29,534 nt of DNA from Bacteroidales bacterium (GCA_004556745.1 SFFY01000026.1:1-29534); one strand, 5' to 3'. Positions 6,213-15,577 are shown, counted from the first letter of the stretch. Numbers and translations: made by a program. The notes: generated from the letters alone by a model not told the origin.

Positions 6213-9179
6213 ATGAACAAAAAACTTGTGCTCCTCGGGGCTTGCGTGCTGTTGGGTGCAGCATCGCTTTCCGCACAGAAGCGCGTAACCGGCCGCGTTG
6301 TCGACTCACAAGGCGAGGCGGTTATCGGCGCGACGGTCAGAGTGCCCGGGACAAAAGTCGTGGTAGTTACCGACGAAGACGGTAAGTTCACGCTCGAGAA
6401 TGTTCCTGCTTCGGCCAAGAAACTCACGGTTTCTTACATCGGCATGCAGTCGCAGACCGTAAACGTGGCCGGAAACGTTCAGGTAGTCATGAACGACAAC
6501 CAGCTCAACGAAGCCGTGGTTGTGGGTTACGGTACTGCCAAGAAAGTCGGAACCGTTGTAGGATCCGTGAAAAAGGTGACCGGCGAAGTTGTGGCCGGCA
6601 AGCCCAACGTAAACATTGCCGATGCCCTGCAAGGTCAGGTGGCCGGTATGCAGGTGCTCAACTCCTCAGGTGACGTGGGCGACTTCACGAATATCTCCAT
6701 CACCGTGCGCGGTAACGGTTCTATCTCAGCCTCGAGCGAGCCCCTCGTGGTGGTCGACGGCACGCCTTGCGGCATGGCGGTGCTTGCCATGCTGACCGAC
6801 AGCGACATCGAGAGCGTCACGGTGCTTAAAGACGCTTCCGCAACTTCTATTTACGGTTCGCGTGCTGCCAACGGCGTTATCTTCGTTACCACCAAGCGCG
6901 GTAGCAAAGGCGAAAAGGCACGCGTGAGCATTTCCCAGAAAATCGGTTGGAGCCAGCTGGCACGCCGCATCGGCAACCCGATGTCGGCCGACGAGTTGCT
7001 CGACTTCCAGCTTGAGCACGCGCTCATCACCCCCGATGCTTATGCCCGCTACAAGAGCCACGGCGCAAATATCGACTGGGACTCCTACGCCTTCGACAAG
7101 GCAGCCCCGATGTACGAGACGAACTTCAACGTGCAGGGCGGCAACGGCAATACGAACTACTTCGTTTCGGGCGGATATCTGAAGCAGAACGGTCTGACCG
7201 TTTCTTCAAACATGAAGCGCTACTCTCTGCGTACCAACCTCGACACGAAGCTCAACGACTGGCTGTCTATGGGTATCACGCAGAGCGTCGCCTATTCCGA
7301 AAGCCAGACCAACAACATGACGTACAACGGTTCTAACTACCTGTACTCATTCTCTACGCTGACTACCAACTTCCCGCGCTACTGGGATCCCAATGATCCC
7401 GATGCTGCCGCCAAGCATCTGCTCTGGGGTGCGGGCGACATGTACGACCCCATTTATGTGCTGGAAGGCAATCCCTTGAACTATCGCGACATTGTGTACA
7501 ATGGTAACGCCTACTTGCAGCTCAACCCCGTAAAGGGCTTGACCATCAAGTCGCAGCTCGGTCTCTATGCCACCGAGAGCCGCAACAGTTCCCGTCTGCT
7601 CCCCAGCCACGCGCAGGTATTCGGTGAGGAAGAAGGTTCTGGTTCCGAAGGCTTCAGCCGCCGCTCCATGTGGACCATCACGAATACGGCCGAATATAAG
7701 TTCACCGTTGCCAAGGAGCACAACATCACGCTCCTCGCCGGCCAGGAAGGCATCAAGAACGATGCACAGAGTTTCGGCGCCAGCGTATCGGGCATCGCCG
7801 ATGACCGCCTGATGCTTCTCTCGCACGGCAAGACGCCCGAGGCTCCCTCGCAGTCGAAATCCAAGTACGAATACCTCTCGTTCTTCGGCCGCGCCGACTG
7901 GGACTATAAAGGTAAATACGCTGCCAACGTGACGGTGCGTTCCGATGCCTCCTCCCGCTTCGGTAAGGACAACCGCACGGCTGTCTTCGTCAGCGGCGGT
8001 CTGATGTGGAACATCGCCCGCGAATACTTCATGCGTCCCGCTACGTGGCTCACCGACCTCAAGCTCAAAGTCAGTGTGGGTAGCACGGGTAACTCCGAAG
8101 TGGGCAACTACGGCCACCTCGCGCTCGCCGGCTCTGCCGACTATAACGGCACCACGGGTTGGGGTTACGGGCAGCTTGCCAACCCGGAACTCGGTTGGGA
8201 AAAGCAAATCCAGACCAACGTGGGCATCAGCGCCACCTTCTTTGAAAAGCTGAAATTCGAGGTGAACGTTTACCACCGCAAGACCAAGGACATGCTTATG
8301 AGCACCCCCTTGCCCTATACCACGGGCTTCAGCTCCATGATGCGCAACGTGGGCGAGATGAGCAACCGAGGCATTGAACTCGAAGCTTCTTACGACGTGG
8401 TGCACAACAAGGACGTTTACTTCAGCCTCCGCGGCAACTACACCTATAATAAGAACAAGATCGACAAGCTGTTCTACGACCTCGACGAATGGCCCATGAA
8501 GAGCAGCCTCCTTTGCCTCGTCAAGGGTCAGAGCCTGAACTTCTACATGCCTATCTTCGCCGGTGTGGACAAGGAAGACGGCGCGCCCATGTGGTACAAG
8601 AAAGGCTATAAGGGCGAAGCCGGCCATACCTTCAACCCCGAAACGATGACGAAGGACGAAACGCAGATTGAAGACCTCTATCAGGATACGGGCAAGAGCT
8701 ACTACGCACCCCATCACGGCGGCTTCGGCTTCACCTTCTCCTGGAAAGGCCTCAGCATCGTGGCAGACTTCTCCTACGTGCTCGGCAAGTACATGGTGAA
8801 CAACGCCTACTTCCTCTCTACCGCTTCTTCTACGGCTACGCAGGGCTTCAACATGGACCGCGACGCGCTCAACATGTGGCGCAACCCGGGCGACGAAACC
8901 GACCTGCCCGCCTTCGAATACGACTCGCAGTTCGACACGCACCTGCTCGAAAACGCTTCGTTCATGCGCCTGAAGAACCTCTCTATCTCTTACGACCTGC
9001 CCAAGAAGTGGATGGAAGCCACGAAGTTTATCAACAACGTCCGCCTCAACCTCACGGGCCGCAACCTCTTCACCGTTACAAAGTATAAGGGTGCCGACCC
9101 CGAAGTAGACACCAACATCGCACTCGGCGGCTATCCCGCAACACGTCAGTTTGTACTCGGTGCTGAAATCACATTCTAA
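6213..9179 (+). CDS. SusC/RagA-family TonB-dependent outer-membrane transporter
   Basis: 988 aa, the usual length of the family. A signal peptide (about 1-21, ending SLSA) is followed by a carboxypeptidase-D regulatory-like domain (about 25-95: VTGRVVDSQGEAVIGATVRV..YIGMQSQTV). A TonB-box-like stretch is NEAVVVGYGTAKK (about 99-111), and the plug domain (about 112-230) includes VRGNGSISASSEPLVVVDG and SIYGSRAANGVIFVTTKRG. The 22-strand barrel runs to the C-terminal EITF with terminal Phe. There is no extra N-terminal signalling (STN) domain, so ECF-sigma/anti-sigma control is not expected. It forms the transport channel for a substrate captured by the SusD-like lipoprotein 27 nt downstream. 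The substrate is unknown: no glycosidase, lyase, sulfatase or regulator lies beside it, so glycan or oligopeptide uptake are both possible. Confidence 0.96.
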   Translation: MNKKLVLLGACVLLGAASLSAQKRVTGRVVDSQGEAVIGATVRVPGTKVVVVTDEDGKFTLENVPASAKKLTVSYIGMQSQTVNVAGNVQVVMNDNQLNEAVVVGYGTAKKVGTVVGSVKKVTGEVVAGKPNVNIADALQGQVAGMQVLNSSGDVGDFTNISITVRGNGSISASSEPLVVVDGTPCGMAVLAMLTDSDIESVTVLKDASATSIYGSRAANGVIFVTTKRGSKGEKARVSISQKIGWSQLARRIGNPMSADELLDFQLEHALITPDAYARYKSHGANIDWDSYAFDKAAPMYETNFNVQGGNGNTNYFVSGGYLKQNGLTVSSNMKRYSLRTNLDTKLNDWLSMGITQSVAYSESQTNNMTYNGSNYLYSFSTLTTNFPRYWDPNDPDAAAKHLLWGAGDMYDPIYVLEGNPLNYRDIVYNGNAYLQLNPVKGLTIKSQLGLYATESRNSSRLLPSHAQVFGEEEGSGSEGFSRRSMWTITNTAEYKFTVAKEHNITLLAGQEGIKNDAQSFGASVSGIADDRLMLLSHGKTPEAPSQSKSKYEYLSFFGRADWDYKGKYAANVTVRSDASSRFGKDNRTAVFVSGGLMWNIAREYFMRPATWLTDLKLKVSVGSTGNSEVGNYGHLALAGSADYNGTTGWGYGQLANPELGWEKQIQTNVGISATFFEKLKFEVNVYHRKTKDMLMSTPLPYTTGFSSMMRNVGEMSNRGIELEASYDVVHNKDVYFSLRGNYTYNKNKIDKLFYDLDEWPMKSSLLCLVKGQSLNFYMPIFAGVDKEDGAPMWYKKGYKGEAGHTFNPETMTKDETQIEDLYQDTGKSYYAPHHGGFGFTFSWKGLSIVADFSYVLGKYMVNNAYFLSTASSTATQGFNMDRDALNMWRNPGDETDLPAFEYDSQFDTHLLENASFMRLKNLSISYDLPKKWMEATKFINNVRLNLTGRNLFTVTKYKGADPEVDTNIALGGYPATRQFVLGAEITF

Positions 9180-9206
9180 TCATTTTCAATCGAAAGGAAA
9201 TATATT

Positions 9207-10784
9207 ATGAACAAGAATATCATCAAGGCAGTCCTCTGCGCGGCACTCACCCTGCCCGTGCTCAGTTCCTGCGAACTCGACCAAGAGCCTTACAGCAGCA
9301 TCACCTACGGCAGCTCTTGGAGCACCTACGACGACGCCTGCAAGCACTATACGGGTATGATGACGGTGGTGCGCGGCGTAGTGGGCGGCTCGGCTGCCTA
9401 CGTGCCCGAAGCCATGGCCGACCTCTTTAACCTGCGCGCCGGTGCGGCCAGCCTCGCACAAGAGCACCGCTGGACCTTCACCACCAACCAGTTCGCCGGC
9501 GATGCCGTGTGGGCCAACAACTTCTCGCTCGTGATGCAGGCCAACGACTTCCTCGCCAACATTGACACCTTTATCAATGCCGAAGAAGAAGGCAGCGAAA
9601 AGCAACTACGCCTGAAGCACTACAAGGGCGTGGCCTACTTCGCACGCGCCTTTGCCTACACCAACATGATCGTGCGCTACTGCAAGGACTACGAACCCGA
9701 AACGGCTGCCAACGAACTCGGTCTGCCCATCGTCACCACCGTAGACAAGGAAGCACGCCCCTCGCGCGCCACGTTGCAGGAAACCGTAAACTTTATCCTC
9801 TCTGACTTCAAGAACGCCGAAGATAATATGCAGGCTATTCGCGACTTCGACAATTCGAGTGATGGTCTCTATCACCCCGGTCTCGATGCCCTCGATGCCC
9901 TTCAGATGCGCTTTGCGCTCTATACGCACGACTTCGACAAGGCCATTGAGAAAGCTGACATCATTATCGACGGCTACTCCCTCGCCTCTTCCGTAGCGGA
10001 AATGCAGCAGCTCTGGGTGCTCGATACCGGCAGTGAAATCATCTTCGAGCCTGCCCAAACGCCCGAAGAACGTACAAACGGCTACGGCACTGTTTATATC
10101 AGCTACGACATCCGGCAAATGGACGACGGTTACGGCATTTACGGCTATGACCCCTATCTCGTGCCTACGCAGGGCGTAGTAGACCTGTATGAAGACGGCG
10201 ACACCCGCAAGAACGTCTACTTCACTAACCCCTACATGGAGGAGGCTTACCCCAAGACAAAGCTTTCCAACACCTCTACCGACGACCCCTCAGAGTCCGC
10301 CTGGTTGCTCTTCAAGTTCCCCGGCAACCAGAACCTTTTCAAGAATCCTTCGGACTGGTACGCCAGCCCTTACAATATGTCTAAGGCATTCCGTTCTGCC
10401 GAGGCCTACCTCACGGCCGCCGAAGCATATCTGCGCAAGGCCACTCCCGATGAAGGCAAGGCACGACAGTACCTCAACGATCTGAGAAGTGCACGCAACG
10501 CCTCTGAAATCGAAGCAACCGTGACCGGCCAAGACCTTGTGAAGGAAATGGAAGACGAATGGACGCGCGAATACCTCGGCGAAGGCAAGCGCCTCGACTG
10601 TCTCAAGCGTTGGCACAAGGGCTTCAAGCGCATGGATGCACAGCACTTCAACGGCAACCTCCTCACCTCTGTACCCAACGCCGGCTATCAGGACCTCGAG
10701 GTTTCTGCCTCCGACAAGCGCTTCGTTTGGGAAATCCCCGACAACGACCGTCAGGCCAACCCCAACCTGCAACCCAACTGGTAA
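9207..10784 (+). CDS. SusD/RagB-family substrate-binding surface lipoprotein
   Basis: 525 aa. The lipobox LPVLSSC puts the acylated Cys at residue 22, followed by ELDQE, an acidic stretch that fits surface export in Bacteroidetes. The helical TPR-like fold of SusD is recognisable by its segments YKGVAYFARAFAYTNMIVRYC (first 20 shown suffice: YKGVAYFARAFAYTNMIVRY), AEAYLTAAEAYLRKATPDEG and the C-terminal DEWTREYLGEGKRLDCLKRW. It should sit as the lid over the SusC-like barrel encoded just upstream and pass ligand to it. The stop is followed by a third gene 42 nt later. Aromatic ligand-binding residues cannot be assigned by eye. Confidence 0.95.
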   Translation: MNKNIIKAVLCAALTLPVLSSCELDQEPYSSITYGSSWSTYDDACKHYTGMMTVVRGVVGGSAAYVPEAMADLFNLRAGAASLAQEHRWTFTTNQFAGDAVWANNFSLVMQANDFLANIDTFINAEEEGSEKQLRLKHYKGVAYFARAFAYTNMIVRYCKDYEPETAANELGLPIVTTVDKEARPSRATLQETVNFILSDFKNAEDNMQAIRDFDNSSDGLYHPGLDALDALQMRFALYTHDFDKAIEKADIIIDGYSLASSVAEMQQLWVLDTGSEIIFEPAQTPEERTNGYGTVYISYDIRQMDDGYGIYGYDPYLVPTQGVVDLYEDGDTRKNVYFTNPYMEEAYPKTKLSNTSTDDPSESAWLLFKFPGNQNLFKNPSDWYASPYNMSKAFRSAEAYLTAAEAYLRKATPDEGKARQYLNDLRSARNASEIEATVTGQDLVKEMEDEWTREYLGEGKRLDCLKRWHKGFKRMDAQHFNGNLLTSVPNAGYQDLEVSASDKRFVWEIPDNDRQANPNLQPNW

Positions 10785-10826
10785 TAACCCCTCCGCATCA
10801 CCTATCAAATAAAAGAGACTTTATCT

Positions 10827-11585
10827 ATGAAAAAGTATATAAAATCACTCGCAATCCTGCTCACCTTGAGCTTAGGATTTGCAGCATGCTCGGAAGACGA
10901 GGTGGAACAGGTGACCTATGCACAAAGCGAAGAAATTGCTTCGTGGGCATCAGAAACCGACGGCAACAAAGACCCGCTTTACGATTACAACATCTCGCTC
11001 TACATCAATCAGACGGGCGACACCCTCTGCACCTTCACGCGTATTGACAAGAAGACGGGCAACGAGAAGTACCTGCGCAGGGGCGTCGTGTCTTACGACA
11101 AACTCGCCGGCATGACCACCGTCACCTTCCCCAAGCAGAGCAGCTACCCCGACGTGATGAATATGATCGGCAAGCTCTACCTGGCACGCCACCGCGACAT
11201 GAGCCGCATGACCGTGCAGCTCTTCAAGATGGACAACGACGGAAATTCCAAGATGGTCAAAAACTTCACGGCTGTGAAGACCGGCGGTTTCTGCATCAGC
11301 GAAATCAACTGGCGCATCAATGGCGAAAAGACCAACAGCGAATTTAGCTTCAAGCTGACTTCGCCCTACGAGAAGAACGGCGAGGTTATCAAAGATGAAG
11401 CTATTATAATGGTTGATGGCACAACTTACAGAGGTGCTAAGTACAAGTGGAATTCGGCAAGCGGAACTGGCGAGATAACGTACAGTGACGGCGACGTTAA
11501 TTTCCACGTAATTCTTTCTGTAAATGCCCGCAACCAAGTCGTTGCCACCCTCAACGGTAAAACCTACACGATGCTCAGCGTTTAA
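10827..11585 (+). CDS. Surface lipoprotein, third gene of the SusC/D operon, function unknown
   Basis: 252 aa. The lipobox LGFAAC gives the acylated Cys at residue 21, followed by SEDEVEQ, a strongly acidic surface-export-like stretch. The rest is predicted mostly beta (YDYNISLYINQTGDTLCTFT, KLYLARHRDMSRMTVQLFKM, GEITYSDGDVNFHVILSVNA) without a family I recognise. Third genes in SusC/D operons are often surface glycan-binding proteins; that role is inferred from position only. The operon ends 24 nt later at a strong terminator. Confidence 0.8.
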   Translation: MKKYIKSLAILLTLSLGFAACSEDEVEQVTYAQSEEIASWASETDGNKDPLYDYNISLYINQTGDTLCTFTRIDKKTGNEKYLRRGVVSYDKLAGMTTVTFPKQSSYPDVMNMIGKLYLARHRDMSRMTVQLFKMDNDGNSKMVKNFTAVKTGGFCISEINWRINGEKTNSEFSFKLTSPYEKNGEVIKDEAIIMVDGTTYRGAKYKWNSASGTGEITYSDGDVNFHVILSVNARNQVVATLNGKTYTMLSV

Positions 11586-11608
11586 TCAAAAACAAGAGTA
11601 ATAATGCA

Positions 11609-11648
11609 AAAAGGATGCGTGCCAATTTGGCACGCATCCTTTTTTTTA
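11609..11648. terminator. Bidirectional intrinsic terminator between converging operons
   Basis: An 18-bp stem (11609-11626 with 11628-11645) is flanked by A-run on the left and eight T residues on the right. It can therefore stop both the rightward SusC/D operon (stop at 11585) and the leftward mannose-1-phosphate guanylyltransferase gene (stop at 11670). Confidence 0.93.
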
Positions 11649-11669
11649 GATTATCTGAATAAAAATCCC

Positions 11670-12749
11670 CTATTCTCCCAGCTGCACGCGGGCTTCCGTA
11701 ACGAGGCGGCGCGTCAGCGCGGGGTCGTTGGGGCAAATCAGCAGCATGTCGCCGTCCTGCACCACCACGTAGTTCTCAAGCCCGTTGATCACGGCCGTTT
11801 TACCCGCCGGCAGGCGCACGATATTCTTGCGGCAGCCCGAAAGCATGGCATGCCCCTCACCTGTCACGACATTGCTGTCGGCATCCTTGCGCCCCGCCTG
11901 ATAGAGGTCGGTCCAATTACCGATGTCGCACCAGCCGAACGTGCAGGTCTGCACCACGACATTCGTACAACGTTCCAATACGCAAAGGTCTATGCTGCGC
12001 GGCAACTCAGCGGGGAAGTTTTCGTTGATAAACACAGCTTCCTCTTCTTCCGTGAACTGCCCGCCGCGCTCGTAGGAGCGACTGGGCACTTCGATGGCAT
12101 GGAAACGCTCGTGCAGCGTCTGCCACATGGTGCGCTCGTTCCACAGGAAGAGTCCCGTGTTCCACAGAAATTCGCCGCTTTCAACGAATGCCTCGGCATA
12201 GTCCCTTTCAGGCTTCTCGCTGAACGACTTGACGCGATACATGCCGCCTGCCACACGGTGCCCCATCTGTATGTAACCGTAGCCCGTGTCGGGGAACGTA
12301 GGCTTGATGCCCATAACGAGAAACTCGCTGTGGCTGTCCACATATTGCAAGCCCTTTTTCACTTCTTCTTCGAAACGGACTTCATCGTGGATAATCTGGT
12401 CGGCAGGCGACACAATAAGGTTCGCGCCAGGCGCAAGGCGTGCTACGTGCCACGTAGCCCATGCCGCTGCCAACGCCGTGCTTTGCTGCGACCCCTCGCT
12501 CAGGATATTGCCGGCAGGCAAGGCGGGCAACTGCTCCTTGACGAGCGGCACGTAGTCCTTGTAAGTAGAAACGAAGATATGGTCGGCAGGCACGAAGCGC
12601 GCGAAGCGGTCAAATGTCTGCTGGATTAAGGTACGGCCGCAGCCGAGAAAATCAATGAACTGCTTAGGTCGCTGCTTGCGGCTGCCCGGCCAAAGGCGTC
12701 GGCCGGCGCCGCCGGCAAGAATAATGCAGAAACACTCGGGTGCTTTCAT
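11670..12749 (-). CDS. manC: Mannose-1-phosphate guanylyltransferase
   Basis: 359 aa cytosolic nucleotidyltransferase that makes GDP-mannose from mannose-1-phosphate and GTP, feeding GDP-mannose/GDP-fucose-dependent glycan synthesis. The pyrophosphorylase signature LAGGAGRRLWPGSRKQRPKQ lies at residues 11-30. SPADQIIHD (114-122) supplies the metal-binding Asp. GYGYI (about 157-161), FSEKP (176-180), LWNTGLFLW and GWCDIGNW follow in the normal order. The length fits the single-domain Bacteroidetes enzyme without the C-terminal isomerase domain of bifunctional ManC/AlgA. It stands alone, convergent with the SusC/D operon. The segment SEGSQQSTALAAAWA differs slightly from the more usual EPxxRNTAPA. 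The symbol rests on family membership. Confidence 0.93.
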   Translation of the reverse strand: MKAPECFCIILAGGAGRRLWPGSRKQRPKQFIDFLGCGRTLIQQTFDRFARFVPADHIFVSTYKDYVPLVKEQLPALPAGNILSEGSQQSTALAAAWATWHVARLAPGANLIVSPADQIIHDEVRFEEEVKKGLQYVDSHSEFLVMGIKPTFPDTGYGYIQMGHRVAGGMYRVKSFSEKPERDYAEAFVESGEFLWNTGLFLWNERTMWQTLHERFHAIEVPSRSYERGGQFTEEEEAVFINENFPAELPRSIDLCVLERCTNVVVQTCTFGWCDIGNWTDLYQAGRKDADSNVVTGEGHAMLSGCRKNIVRLPAGKTAVINGLENYVVVQDGDMLLICPNDPALTRRLVTEARVQLGE

Positions 12750-12933
12750 AATCGGAGTATTTTAGGAAAGACAATTGATATTATTATAACGACGAAGCGC
12801 GAAGAAAATTGTAATTCCGCGTTTCTTGATGCTAAGATAGGAAAAGTTGCAAGAAAATGCCCGTCAAACAAGGTTAAGAAGTGCGTAAAAAGGGCTTTTC
12901 GGCACAAAAACCCGTGGTTTTTCCGCAATGCGC

Positions 12934-12964
12934 TTGGTTTATAAGGCAAAAAACTCTATCTTTG
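12934..12964 (+). promoter_or_regulatory. Probable promoter of tRNA-Leu
   Basis: TTG at 12934-12936 and TATCTTTG at 12957-12964 (perfect -7 match) are separated by 20 nt. The tRNA starts 85 nt downstream of the -7 box. A weaker alternative -7-like box (TTTCTTTG, one mismatch) lies at about 13022-13029. Confidence 0.55.
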
Positions 12965-13048
12965 CAGAAGAAAGGCTGCGGTTCGGCAATTAAAGTAAAC
13001 TTTATTGCACTCACCTTGCACTTTCTTTGCACCACTTTATTAAGCGCA

Positions 13049-13130
13049 GCTCGGATGGCGGAATCGGTAGACGCGCTGGTCTCAAACACCAGTGGGGCAA
13101 CCCGTGCCGGTTCGACCCCGGCTCCGAGTA
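13049..13130 (+). tRNA. tRNA-Leu(CAA)
   Basis: 82 nt with the long variable arm of a class II tRNA. The acceptor stem gctcgga/tccgagt (13049-13055/13123-13129) has a terminal G-T wobble and discriminator A13130. The anticodon stem ctggt/accag has loop ctcaaac, giving anticodon CAA at 13083-13085 (Leu, UUG codons). The variable arm is tggggcaacccgt and the T arm gccgg-ttcgacc-ccggc. CCA is not encoded. A terminator follows at once. Confidence 0.96.
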
Positions 13131-13133
13131 CAG

Positions 13134-13175
13134 AAAACGACTGATAACTTGTTTGTTATCAGTCGTTTTTCTTTT
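13134..13175 (+). terminator. Intrinsic terminator of tRNA-Leu
   Basis: A 15-bp stem (13134-13148 with 13155-13169) has a 6-nt loop and ends in a T tract (gttttt cttttg). It begins 4 nt after the tRNA. Confidence 0.92.
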
Positions 13176-13288
13176 GTTGGGTAGCAACAGGGGTGTAAAA
13201 AAGCAACAAAAACACCCCTACTTTTGAGGCTTATATGTTTTCTTCGTGCGTTTAGGCACATCCTTTTTAGTTTTTCCTGCCCCTAAGC

Positions 13289-13329
13289 AAACGTCCCCAC
13301 ACCTCGATTTGAGGTGCGGGGACGTTTTT
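13289..13329. terminator. Terminator-like hairpin at the 3' end of the subtilase gene
   Basis: A roughly 16-bp stem with one A-C mismatch (about 13290-13305 with 13310-13326; cgtcccc...ggggacg) is followed by TTTTT on the plus strand. It is 25 nt past the stop of the leftward protease gene. On the minus strand the run after it is weaker (gtttgctta), so termination of the protease transcript there is likely but less certain. A small hairpin aggggtgt/acacccct also lies at 13190-13219. Confidence 0.7.
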
Positions 13330-13353
13330 ATATTACTATGGCGTTAGTCAAAA

Positions 13354-15522
13354 TTATTTCACCAGCACTTTGCGCGTGAGCGTGCCGGCAGAGGTGTTGA
13401 TGCGGATGAGGTAAGCACCGGGCGTTGTGCCGCGCAGCGAGATGACAGCCTCTTCGCCCTGGCGCGGCTGGGTGATGCTTTTGCGCCACACGGGGCGACC
13501 GTCGGTCGTGTAAAGGGCAATGTCGGCAAAGCTCTCGTTGTTGTTGAAGAGCACCTTCCATTCGTCAAGGCCCTTCTGCAAGGTAATGGGGCTTTCGGGG
13601 CTGACAATTTTGTTGATGCCCGCTTCGGCACCCATTTTCAGGGCAAGCTTCAGGCCTTCATACACGTCAATCTTGCCGTAACCCCAGCGGTCGTTCCATT
13701 CGTCGTCGCCCGTGTTGAAGCCGCCTTGGGTATAGACGTCGCGCTTAGAGGTCGTTTTGAGGATTTCCAGAACATTTTCGTAAGTAAGCTTAGGATTGGC
13801 TTGCAGCCACAGGGCCACGCAACCGGCAACCACAGGCGAGGCCATCGACGTGCCCGTCATGCCGGCATAATAATAGGAGTTGCGGACATCTACTTTGATG
13901 ACGTCCACAATGCTCAAATCTTTTGAGTCAAAGCCGCCGTCGTAGCGGGAAATGGCCGCCTTAACCACCGCGCCGGGAGCGGCGACAGTTGGTTTGGGTT
14001 GGTTGCCGAGGAAAGGACCGAGGTTGCTGAAATTGCTGATATCGTTCGCGCTACCCACGCTGTAAGAATAGGTTTTTCCGTCGATGGCGGAGGTGAGGTC
14101 TCTGGTGGTGTTGTACGAAGCCACGGCCACGCAGCGGGGAATGCTGGCACCGCCTTCGCCCACCTGATACTTGTTGTCGCCCTTCACGCAATCGGCACCC
14201 GTGAGGCGCGTGGCAAATGTGCCGCCGCCCTGCAAGGTCCATGCATGCACGTCGGTTGGGTCGGCAGCCGTTACTTCCACGCCGAGATAATAACTTGTAG
14301 AGGAAAGGCCCACCACGCTATACAGGCGCGACATGGGCACGTAGATTTCGCACCCCTGCTTCTTGCTGTAAGGATCGATGCCCGACCAATACGTTCCGCC
14401 TGCGCTCTGGATATTGGCGGCAGTGAGATAGAGCTTGTTACGCCCGTTCATCACAAAGGGCTTAATCGTGAGATGCTTCTGGCCGTCGGCGTGCTGCCCC
14501 CAAAGGGAAATGGTGCCGTAATAGCTACGGTCGGCAGAGGGCACAACAACAAAGTCCTTCACCTCATCGGCCGCTGTAAACGAGTGACCGGCATGCAGGT
14601 TCTGGTCGTATTCATTGCCAAGTGCCGCCACGAAGATGCCGCCCTCGCCAGAGAGCGCGCTCATGCTTTGGTCGTAGAGCGTAAGTCCGTCGTGCGGGCC
14701 CATGTGTCCGCCGAAACTCATATTAATCACCCACGGCTGGCCGTTGGCCTCGGCGAAGTCTTTAATAGCCTTGGCATCTTCGAGCACCTCGTTGTTCTCA
14801 AATGCCACGCTCGGCACCATCACGATGTCGGCCTCGGGGGCGATGCCGTAATAGTCGTTGTGTGCAATTTTGCTGCCTGCCGCAATGCTCGTTACGTGCG
14901 TGGCATGTCCCCCACCGTCGGTCGTCACATCGCCCTTAGTGGGGATAGTTGTCGTCATGCTGCTGTTCGTCACGTTGCGGTTCCACACGGCCTTGACGCG
15001 CAGCGAACCGTCCTCGTTCTTGAATGCGAGATGCTGGAACTCGAAACCGCGGTCAATTACGCCAACCACCACGCCTTTGCCAGTGAAGGGCGTTTCGAGC
15101 CCCGTGCCGGCATGCACTTTTGTAGCACCCACTTCGGGGCGTACCTTTTCCATGAACGGCTCGTACGTGCGCGTACTATTTATATAGAGCACCTCCTCGC
15201 GCTCGGCCAGCACGGGAATGAGCGTAGCGGGTATCGTGGCCGTGAGCACACGGTCGGTGATGGGCATCGCCTCAAACCCTTGCTCTTTCACGAAGTCCGC
15301 CGTCACGGCAGGTTCGGAACTGTTGATGATAACGCCCGTGAGCGTTTGCGGCGTGACGCTTTGCACGCCCTTGGCAGCAACACGCTGCACGGTGCCCCCG
15401 GCAACGAGTGCGTCCAAATGGCCGTCCCACTTCTTGCCGCCTTCGGGGATAAACGGGGTTTGTGCTGAAACAGAGAGCGAAAGCACTGCGCACAAACCAG
15501 TTAGGAGTAATGTTCTTTTCAT
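13354..15522 (-). CDS. Secreted subtilisin-like (S8) serine protease, T9SS cargo
   Basis: 722 aa. A signal peptide (about 1-20, ending SVSA) is followed by an N-terminal propeptide-like region (about 25-140). The S8 domain carries the full triad: Asp157 in GVVVGVIDRGF, His206 in GGGHATHV and Ser559 in GMTGTSMASPVVAG. The oxyanion Asn303 is in AALGNEYD. A long insert (about 310-490) separates the Asn and Ser motifs and looks beta-rich. The C terminus (SFADIALYTTDGRPVWRK through PGAYLIRINTSAGTLTRKVLVK) is a classical T9SS type A sorting domain, so the enzyme should be surface-attached or released. All catalytic residues are present, so it is probably active. It is a single-gene unit with a -7 box 48 nt upstream; its substrate is unknown. 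Confidence 0.94.
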   Translation of the reverse strand: MKRTLLLTGLCAVLSLSVSAQTPFIPEGGKKWDGHLDALVAGGTVQRVAAKGVQSVTPQTLTGVIINSSEPAVTADFVKEQGFEAMPITDRVLTATIPATLIPVLAEREEVLYINSTRTYEPFMEKVRPEVGATKVHAGTGLETPFTGKGVVVGVIDRGFEFQHLAFKNEDGSLRVKAVWNRNVTNSSMTTTIPTKGDVTTDGGGHATHVTSIAAGSKIAHNDYYGIAPEADIVMVPSVAFENNEVLEDAKAIKDFAEANGQPWVINMSFGGHMGPHDGLTLYDQSMSALSGEGGIFVAALGNEYDQNLHAGHSFTAADEVKDFVVVPSADRSYYGTISLWGQHADGQKHLTIKPFVMNGRNKLYLTAANIQSAGGTYWSGIDPYSKKQGCEIYVPMSRLYSVVGLSSTSYYLGVEVTAADPTDVHAWTLQGGGTFATRLTGADCVKGDNKYQVGEGGASIPRCVAVASYNTTRDLTSAIDGKTYSYSVGSANDISNFSNLGPFLGNQPKPTVAAPGAVVKAAISRYDGGFDSKDLSIVDVIKVDVRNSYYYAGMTGTSMASPVVAGCVALWLQANPKLTYENVLEILKTTSKRDVYTQGGFNTGDDEWNDRWGYGKIDVYEGLKLALKMGAEAGINKIVSPESPITLQKGLDEWKVLFNNNESFADIALYTTDGRPVWRKSITQPRQGEEAVISLRGTTPGAYLIRINTSAGTLTRKVLVK

Positions 15523-15569
15523 TCTTGTATATTGTTTGTTATTTTGGTCTCAGAATGTTATAAGCCCGA

Positions 15570-15577
15570 CAAAGTTA
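15570..15577 (-). promoter_or_regulatory. -7 box for the subtilase gene (TAACTTTG)
   Basis: The minus strand reads TAACTTTG, a perfect -7 match, 48 nt upstream of the protease ATG. It is the same octamer and similar placement as the box before the leftward envelope operon. The -33 box is not clear. Confidence 0.55.

Noticed and set aside
7347..8942. 531-codon minus-strand open frame inside the susC-like gene
   Set aside because: It is a shadow frame opposite a clear SusC-family barrel, and the product lacks any known motif.
13999..15468. 489-codon plus-strand open frame antisense to the subtilase gene
   Set aside because: It is a high-GC shadow of the protease, which has a full catalytic triad, signal peptide and sorting domain. 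The antisense product is His/Arg/Ala-rich with no fold.
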